Part shown: piece after piece, positions 50,041 through 54,023 of the stretch | Layout of the letters: the number at the start of each line of letters is the position of its first letter | Numbering within the stretch: position 1 is the stretch's first letter | From: Ramlibacter humi | Lineage (GTDB): Bacteria; Pseudomonadota; Gammaproteobacteria; Burkholderiales; Burkholderiaceae_C | Length of the DNA stretch: 54,023 nucleotides | Reading direction: 5' to 3' | Assembly: GCF_004681975.1 (NCBI RefSeq) | Contig: NZ_SMLK01000011.1 | Coordinates: 1 to 54,023, forward strand | The notes under the pieces: generated by a model | The model's input: the letters and a program-made list of their open reading frames with translations, nothing else | Told to the model about the DNA's origin: nothing | The model's database searches: none | Translations under genes and position numbers: made by a program

Positions 50041-50141
50041 CGGGCGGCTTGCCGCTCCCCGCTTTTCCTCCCTGAGCGGGTGCCTTAATGTGTGACAGCA
50101 AAAAGGCTTCCCAACCCCGGCTTGATCGCCGGGGTTTTTTT
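50041..50141 (+). ncRNA. Candidate ~100-nt small RNA with anti-Shine-Dalgarno loop
   Basis: Bounded by a good promoter and a strong terminator. Three hairpins are visible: GCGGC-TT-GCCGC (50044-50055); CCCGC (50058-50062) with GCGGG (50076-50080) enclosing a 13-nt loop that carries CCTCCC (50067-50072); and the terminator stem (50112-50135). The exposed CCUCCC could pair with Shine-Dalgarno sequences of many mRNAs. From memory, this layout resembles the Rfam betaproteobacterial toxic small RNA class found in toxic-clone screens. Between hemB (minus) and hemJ (plus), with no coding frame. Confidence 0.72.
50112..50141 (+). terminator. Intrinsic terminator of the small RNA
   Basis: A 9-bp perfect stem AACCCCGGC / GCCGGGGTT (50112-50120, 50127-50135) with a 6-nt loop, followed by eight T. 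It lies ~54 nt upstream of the hemJ start, so hemJ needs a separate promoter or read-through. Confidence 0.92.
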
Positions 50142-50194
50142 TCGTGCCGCCGCGTCAGCAACCGGTCGGCACCCCTTCCGTACACTCGGCGCCC

Positions 50195-50617
50195 ATGCTC
50201 TGGGTCAAAGCGCTGCACATCGTGTTCGTCGCGAGCTGGTTCGCGGGCCTGTTCTACCTGCCGCGGATCTTCGTCAACCTGGCGATGGTGCCGGCGGGGT
50301 CCGACGCGGAGCGCGACCGCCTGCTGCTGATGGCGCGCAAGCTGTTGCGCTTCACCACGATGCTGGCCGTGCCCGCGCTCGCGTTCGGGTTGTGGCTGTG
50401 GCTGGGCTATGGCATCGGTCGCGGCAGCGGCTGGCTGCACGCCAAGCTGGCGGTGGTGGTGCTGGTGATCGGCTACCACCATGCGTGCGCGGTGCTGCTG
50501 AAAAAGTTCTCCGCGGGCGCCAATCAACGCAGCCACAAGTGGTACCGCTGGTTCAACGAAGTGCCGGTGCTGCTGCTGCTGGCCGCGGTGGTGCTGGTGG
50601 TGGTCAAGCCGTTCTGA
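50195..50617 (+). CDS. hemJ: Protoporphyrinogen oxidase HemJ
   Basis: A 140-residue four-helix membrane protein of the HemJ/CopD family. It carries the conserved His8 (VKALHIVFVASWFAGLFYLP) and Lys84 (WLHAKLAVVVLVIGYHH), matching the essential His and Lys described for cyanobacterial HemJ. It oxidises protoporphyrinogen IX. ATG 50195 has no strong SD. Neighbouring hemB on the opposite strand supports a haem role. Confidence 0.93.
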   Translation: MLWVKALHIVFVASWFAGLFYLPRIFVNLAMVPAGSDAERDRLLLMARKLLRFTTMLAVPALAFGLWLWLGYGIGRGSGWLHAKLAVVVLVIGYHHACAVLLKKFSAGANQRSHKWYRWFNEVPVLLLLAAVVLVVVKPF

Positions 50618-50628
50618 TCCGGGCGCGC

Positions 50629-51756
50629 ATGGCGGCACGAAAGACTTCCGCCTGGCCGCTGTCGCAGGCCTACACGGCGCTGATCGTCTACGCCAGCCTG
50701 TACCCGTTCTCGGGTTGGCGCGCCCAGGGCGTCGCGTTCTGGGCTTTCCTGTTCAGTCCCTGGCCGCGCTACTGGACCGCCTTCGACTTCATCTCCAACA
50801 CGCTCGGCTATGCGCCGCTGGGCTTCCTGCTGGCCTTGAGCTTCATGCGCCGGTCGCAGGCGGCGGCCCCGCGCCCGGGGCTGGCGGTCCTGGTCGCCGC
50901 GCTTTCCTCGGCCGTGCTGTCGTTCTCGATGGAATCGTTGCAGACCTACCTGCCCGAGCGCGTGCCGTCGAACGTGGACTTCGCGTTGAACGCGTTGGGT
51001 GCGCTGCTCGGGGCCGCGCTGGCGGCGGCCCTGGAAAAAGCGGGCGCGGTGGACCACTGGAGCCGCCTTCGCGTTCGATGGTTCGTGGACGACGCCCGCG
51101 GCGCGCTCGTGCTGCTGGCGCTGTGGCCGGTGGCCCTGCTGTTTCCCGCGGCGGTGCCGCTGGGCCTGGGGCAGGTGTTCGAACGGCTGGAAGCCGCGGT
51201 GGCCGAATGGCTGCTGGACACGCCTTTCCTGCAATGGCTGCCCGTTCGCGACATCGAATTGCAGCCCCTGGTGCCCGGGGTTGAATTGCTTTGCGTGGCG
51301 CTGGGCGGCCTCGTGCCTTGCCTGCTCGCCTATTCGGTGATGCGCTCATGGCGGCAGCGCGCCGTGCTGGCGCTGCTGGTACTCGCCACCGGCGTGGCCG
51401 CGACCGCGCTGTCGGCGGCGCTGAGTTGGGGACCTTCGCATGCGTGGGCCTGGCTCAGCCTGCCGGTGCGCGTGGGCCTGCTGGGCGCGCTGGTGCTGGC
51501 GCTGCTGGCGTTGCCGCTGCCCCGGCGCGGTTGCGCCGCGCTGGTGATGCTGGCCCTGGTGGTGCACCTGGCGCTGCTGAACCAGGCGCCGGCCAGCGCG
51601 TATTTCGCGCACACGCTGCAGGCCTGGGAGCAGGGGCGCTTCATCCGCTTCCACGGCGTGGTCCAGTGGCTTGGCTGGCTGTGGCCTTACGCCGCGCTGG
51701 TTTACGTGCTGGTGCGCGTCTCCACCGGCGAGCGCGCTCCTAGAATCCCGGCATGA
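50629..51756 (+). CDS. VanZ-family membrane protein
   Basis: This 375-residue protein has about nine hydrophobic helices. The N-terminal ~115 residues match VanZ (PRYWTAFDFISNTLGYAPLG, LSFSMESLQTYLPERVPSNVD in parts), and the rest is a less conserved membrane extension. The VanZ group is linked to teicoplanin resistance in one case, but most members have unknown roles. 11 nt after hemJ; its stop overlaps the ferredoxin start. Confidence 0.9.
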   Translation: MAARKTSAWPLSQAYTALIVYASLYPFSGWRAQGVAFWAFLFSPWPRYWTAFDFISNTLGYAPLGFLLALSFMRRSQAAAPRPGLAVLVAALSSAVLSFSMESLQTYLPERVPSNVDFALNALGALLGAALAAALEKAGAVDHWSRLRVRWFVDDARGALVLLALWPVALLFPAAVPLGLGQVFERLEAAVAEWLLDTPFLQWLPVRDIELQPLVPGVELLCVALGGLVPCLLAYSVMRSWRQRAVLALLVLATGVAATALSAALSWGPSHAWAWLSLPVRVGLLGALVLALLALPLPRRGCAALVMLALVVHLALLNQAPASAYFAHTLQAWEQGRFIRFHGVVQWLGWLWPYAALVYVLVRVSTGERAPRIPA

Positions 51757-52097
51757 GTTCCCCCGAGCGGCCCTCCTATTACGAGCGGCACATCTTCTTC
51801 TGCCTGAACAAGCGTGAGAACGGCGAGAACTGCTGCGCCGACCACGGCGCCCAGGCCGCGTTCGAGCGCTGCAAGTCGCAGGTCAAGTCGCAAGGCCTGG
51901 CCGGGCCCGGCCAGGTGCGCGTCAACAAGGCCGGCTGCCTCGACCGTTGCGCGGGCGGCCCCGTCGCCGTCGTCTACCCGGAAGCGGTCTGGTACACGTA
52001 CGTCGACCAGCAGGACATCGACGAGATCGTCGAGTCGCACCTGAAGAACGGGCGCGTGGTCGAGCGCCTGCTCACCCCGCCGCACCTGGGTCGCTGA
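51753..52097 (+). CDS. Thioredoxin-like [2Fe-2S] ferredoxin
   Basis: A 114-residue protein with Cys17, Cys27/Cys28, Cys62 and Cys66 (HIFFCLNKRENGENCC, then AGCLDRC), the C-x9/10-C ... C-x3-C arrangement of thioredoxin-fold [2Fe-2S] ferredoxins. Function is electron transfer with unknown partner. ATGA overlap with VanZ-like and TGATG with the hydrolase gene point to tight cotranslation. Confidence 0.93.
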   Translation: MSSPERPSYYERHIFFCLNKRENGENCCADHGAQAAFERCKSQVKSQGLAGPGQVRVNKAGCLDRCAGGPVAVVYPEAVWYTYVDQQDIDEIVESHLKNGRVVERLLTPPHLGR

Positions 52098-52723
52098 TGA
52101 ATTCGCAGACGCGCCGCCTGCAGGCGCGGGGCGCGGCCGGCGCGCTGGACGTGCTGCGCGACGACCCGATGGACGTGGCGCCGGTGGGCACCGCGTTCAT
52201 CGCGCATCCGCATCCGCTGTTCGGCGGCACCATGGACAACAAGGTGGTGCAGACGCTGGCGCGCGCTTTCGTGCTTTCCGGGTGGACCGCCATCCGCTTC
52301 AACTTCCGCGGCGTCGGCGGCAGCGCCGGTACCCACGACGAAGGCCGCGGGGAAGCCGACGACATGCGCGGCCTGGTGCGCGAGTTCGCGCCGGAAGGGC
52401 CGATCGCCTTGGCGGGCTTCTCGTTCGGTTCCTTCGTCGCCAGCCACGTGCTGGAAACGTTCTGGAGCGAGCGCGACGTGCGCAAGGTGGTGCTGGTGGG
52501 CACCGCGGCGCAGCGCTTCTCCGTCGCCGTGATCCCGCCCGACGCGCACGACCGCACGCTGGTGGTCCACGGCGAGCAGGATGACACGGTCGCGTTGCAA
52601 TCCGTCATGGACTGGGCGCGCCCGCAGTCACTGCCGGTGACGGTTATTCCCGGGGGCGGCCACTTCTTTCACGGACAATTGCCGCTGCTGAGAAACCTCG
52701 TGGTCCGCCACCTCCGTTCCTGA
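52097..52723 (+). CDS. Alpha/beta hydrolase
   Basis: This 208-residue serine hydrolase has HPHPLFGGTMDNKV (family mark), the nucleophile elbow GFSFGS, the Asp in VHGEQDDTV and His in GGGHFFHG. It belongs to the small YfhR/CocE-unlike group often next to the ferredoxin gene in betaproteobacteria. Substrate unknown. TGATG coupling with the ferredoxin gene; dacA follows after 14 nt. Confidence 0.92.
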   Translation: MNSQTRRLQARGAAGALDVLRDDPMDVAPVGTAFIAHPHPLFGGTMDNKVVQTLARAFVLSGWTAIRFNFRGVGGSAGTHDEGRGEADDMRGLVREFAPEGPIALAGFSFGSFVASHVLETFWSERDVRKVVLVGTAAQRFSVAVIPPDAHDRTLVVHGEQDDTVALQSVMDWARPQSLPVTVIPGGGHFFHGQLPLLRNLVVRHLRS

Positions 52724-52737
52724 ATTCCCTTCGCCTG

Positions 52738-53898
52738 ATGAACCGATTTGCCAAGGCGCTGATCGCGCCCTTGTTCGCCCTGCTTTGCTTCGCCGCCGCC
52801 GCCCAGGTGCCGCAGCCGCCCGAGATCGCCGCCCGCAGCTACCTGCTGCTGGACGTCAGCGCCGCCAACCAGATCCTGGCCGCCCGCGACATCGACTCGC
52901 CGGTGGAGCCCGCGTCGCTGACCAAGCTGATGACGCAGTACCTGGTGTTCGACGCGCTGCGCGCCAAGAAGATCAACCTGCAGCAGACGCTGCCCGTGAG
53001 CGTGCGCGCCTGGAAGATGCCCGGTTCGCGCATGTTCATCGACCCGAGCATGCAGGTGCCGGTGGACGACCTCATCAAGGGGATGATCGTGCAGTCGGGC
53101 AACGACGCCACCGTCGCGCTGGCCGAGGGCGTGGGCGGCACGGTGGACCGCTTCGTGCAGCTGATGAACGACCAGGCCAAGGCCCTGGGCATGAAGTCCA
53201 CCACGTACAAGAACCCGGAAGGCCTGACCGAGCCGGGGCACACGACCACTGCGCGCGACCTGAGCATCCTGGCGACGCGCCTGATGCAGGACTTCCCCGA
53301 GTACCTGCACTACTACGCGATCAAGAAGTACCGCTACCAGGGCACGCCGACGGCCAACGACACGAACCGCAACATGCTGCTGTTCCGCGACCCGACGGTG
53401 GACGGCCTGAAGACCGGCCACACCGATGCGGCGGGCTACTGCCTCATCGCCACGGCCAAGCGCGACTTCCCGAACCTCAAGGGCCGCCGGCTGCTGTCCA
53501 TCGTGCTGGGCACGTCCAGCGAGCTGGCCCGTGCCAACGAATCGCAGAAGCTGCTGAACTGGGGCTACACGGCGTACGAGGGCATCAAGCTGTTCGACGC
53601 CGACCAGCCGGTGATCGCGCCCGAGGTCTGGAAGGGCACGGCCAAGACCGTGAAGCTGGGCCGGCCGCAGCCGGTGGTGGTGGCGGTGCCGGCCGGCACC
53701 GCTGCGCAGATCAAGACGGCGGTGGCGCGCCCGGACCCGCTGGTGGCCCCGTTCACCAAGGGCCAGCAGGTGGGCACGCTGAGGGTGCTGGCGGGCGACA
53801 AGCCGCTGGCCGAGGTGCCCTTGGTTGCCCTGGAAGCGGTCGAGCAGGCCGGGGTCCTGGGCCGCGCCTGGGACGCCGTCCGGCTCTGGATCAAGTGA
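52738..53898 (+). CDS. dacA: D-alanyl-D-alanine carboxypeptidase (PBP5/6-type)
   Basis: A 386-residue low-molecular-weight penicillin-binding protein. A signal peptide (~1-23, LLCFAAAAQ) is followed by the catalytic motifs SLTK (Ser60/Lys63), SGN (~120) and KTG (~225). A beta-sandwich C-terminal domain and an amphipathic C-terminus (AWDAVRLWIK) serve membrane attachment. It trims the terminal D-Ala of peptidoglycan pentapeptides in the periplasm. The symbol could equally be dacC. Confidence 0.95.
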   Translation: MNRFAKALIAPLFALLCFAAAAQVPQPPEIAARSYLLLDVSAANQILAARDIDSPVEPASLTKLMTQYLVFDALRAKKINLQQTLPVSVRAWKMPGSRMFIDPSMQVPVDDLIKGMIVQSGNDATVALAEGVGGTVDRFVQLMNDQAKALGMKSTTYKNPEGLTEPGHTTTARDLSILATRLMQDFPEYLHYYAIKKYRYQGTPTANDTNRNMLLFRDPTVDGLKTGHTDAAGYCLIATAKRDFPNLKGRRLLSIVLGTSSELARANESQKLLNWGYTAYEGIKLFDADQPVIAPEVWKGTAKTVKLGRPQPVVVAVPAGTAAQIKTAVARPDPLVAPFTKGQQVGTLRVLAGDKPLAEVPLVALEAVEQAGVLGRAWDAVRLWIK

Positions 53899-53970
53899 CC
53901 TGCCGCACGGGCGCGCAAGCGTCCGCAGCAGGTCTTTCCCGCGCAGGCGCACTGCTGTCCGGGATCGCCG

Positions 53971-54023
53971 TCATAGCAAGGAGCCCTGAACGCAGGCGAT
54001 GTGCTCGCGCAGGAGCTGCCGTC
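53971..54023 (-). CDS. Possible 3' end of a minus-strand gene (partial)
   Basis: Read from the window edge on the minus strand, 16 codons (RQLLREHIACVQGSLL) end at a TGA (53971-53973). The composition is protein-like but too short for assignment. It would converge on dacA with ~70 nt between. Listed as a candidate only. Confidence 0.22.
   Translation of the reverse strand, partial: RQLLREHIACVQGSLL

Noticed and set aside
53899-53970. Imperfect hairpin after dacA considered as a terminator
   Set aside because: The arms have several mismatches and the following T-tract is short (TCTTT), so support is too weak to list.

Overview
The window reads as chromosomal DNA of a GC-rich betaproteobacterium, most likely order Burkholderiales and close to Comamonadaceae (Ramlibacter/Variovorax-like). 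The basis is the strongly GC-biased third codon positions, a Bug-family (TctC) periplasmic receptor inside a catabolic operon, tightly packed operons with ATGA/GTGA start-stop overlaps, and a conserved-protein, haem, CorA and PBP gene set typical of that group. Genus cannot be fixed from the sequence alone. No insertion sequence, prophage, integrase or CRISPR array was seen.

Region A (1-20.1 kb) is an accessory region rich in poorly known genes. It starts with the 3' part of a large MalT/LuxR-type regulator, then a two-gene minus-strand pair of paralogous unknown proteins (1664-2688). A third, dispersed member of that family lies at 19561-20064. Next is a two-partner secretion locus: a 2351-residue TpsA exoprotein with nine YDG-like modules and a very recent 813-bp-period internal duplication, its TpsB transporter, and an adjoining SAM methyltransferase whose architecture recalls rickettsial surface-protein lysine methyltransferases. 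Small unknowns follow: a signal-peptide coiled-coil protein, a 63-residue four-cysteine protein coupled to an unknown gene, and a chalcone-isomerase-like periplasmic protein. The region ends with a dispersed signalling set (stand-alone receiver, XRE-type HTH, PAS histidine kinase), a small lipoprotein and a membrane protein.

Region B (20.1-30.9 kb) is one long plus-strand catabolic operon preceded by two to three IclR-type operator-like sites. It encodes three hotdog (MaoC-like) proteins, RidA, a ThDP-dependent 2-oxoacid decarboxylase-like enzyme, a Bug receptor, a crotonase lacking both usual glutamates, an aldehyde dehydrogenase, an NDP-forming acyl-CoA synthetase, its probable IclR regulator and an OYE-family reductase. 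A workable logic is decarboxylation of a 2-oxo acid to an aldehyde, oxidation to the acid, CoA activation and hydration/reduction on CoA thioesters. The substrate is unknown and the gene combination is not one I recognise.

Region C (30.9-54 kb) is mostly core-like: tRNA-Arg(CCG), a membrane-anchored di-haem cytochrome c5-type protein, an ammonium transporter, a GMC oxidoreductase, methylmalonate-semialdehyde dehydrogenase, an Mla/PqiC-like phospholipid ABC transport operon with a cyclic-nucleotide-binding protein, a MarC-MaoC-SDR operon, a DsbA-like isomerase/dienelactone hydrolase/amidohydrolase/GST operon, CorA, HemB, HemJ, VanZ-like, [2Fe-2S] ferredoxin, alpha/beta hydrolase and a D-Ala-D-Ala carboxypeptidase. 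Between divergent hemB and hemJ lies a strong candidate small RNA (about 50041-50141) with its own promoter, intrinsic terminator and a loop carrying an anti-Shine-Dalgarno CCUCCC.
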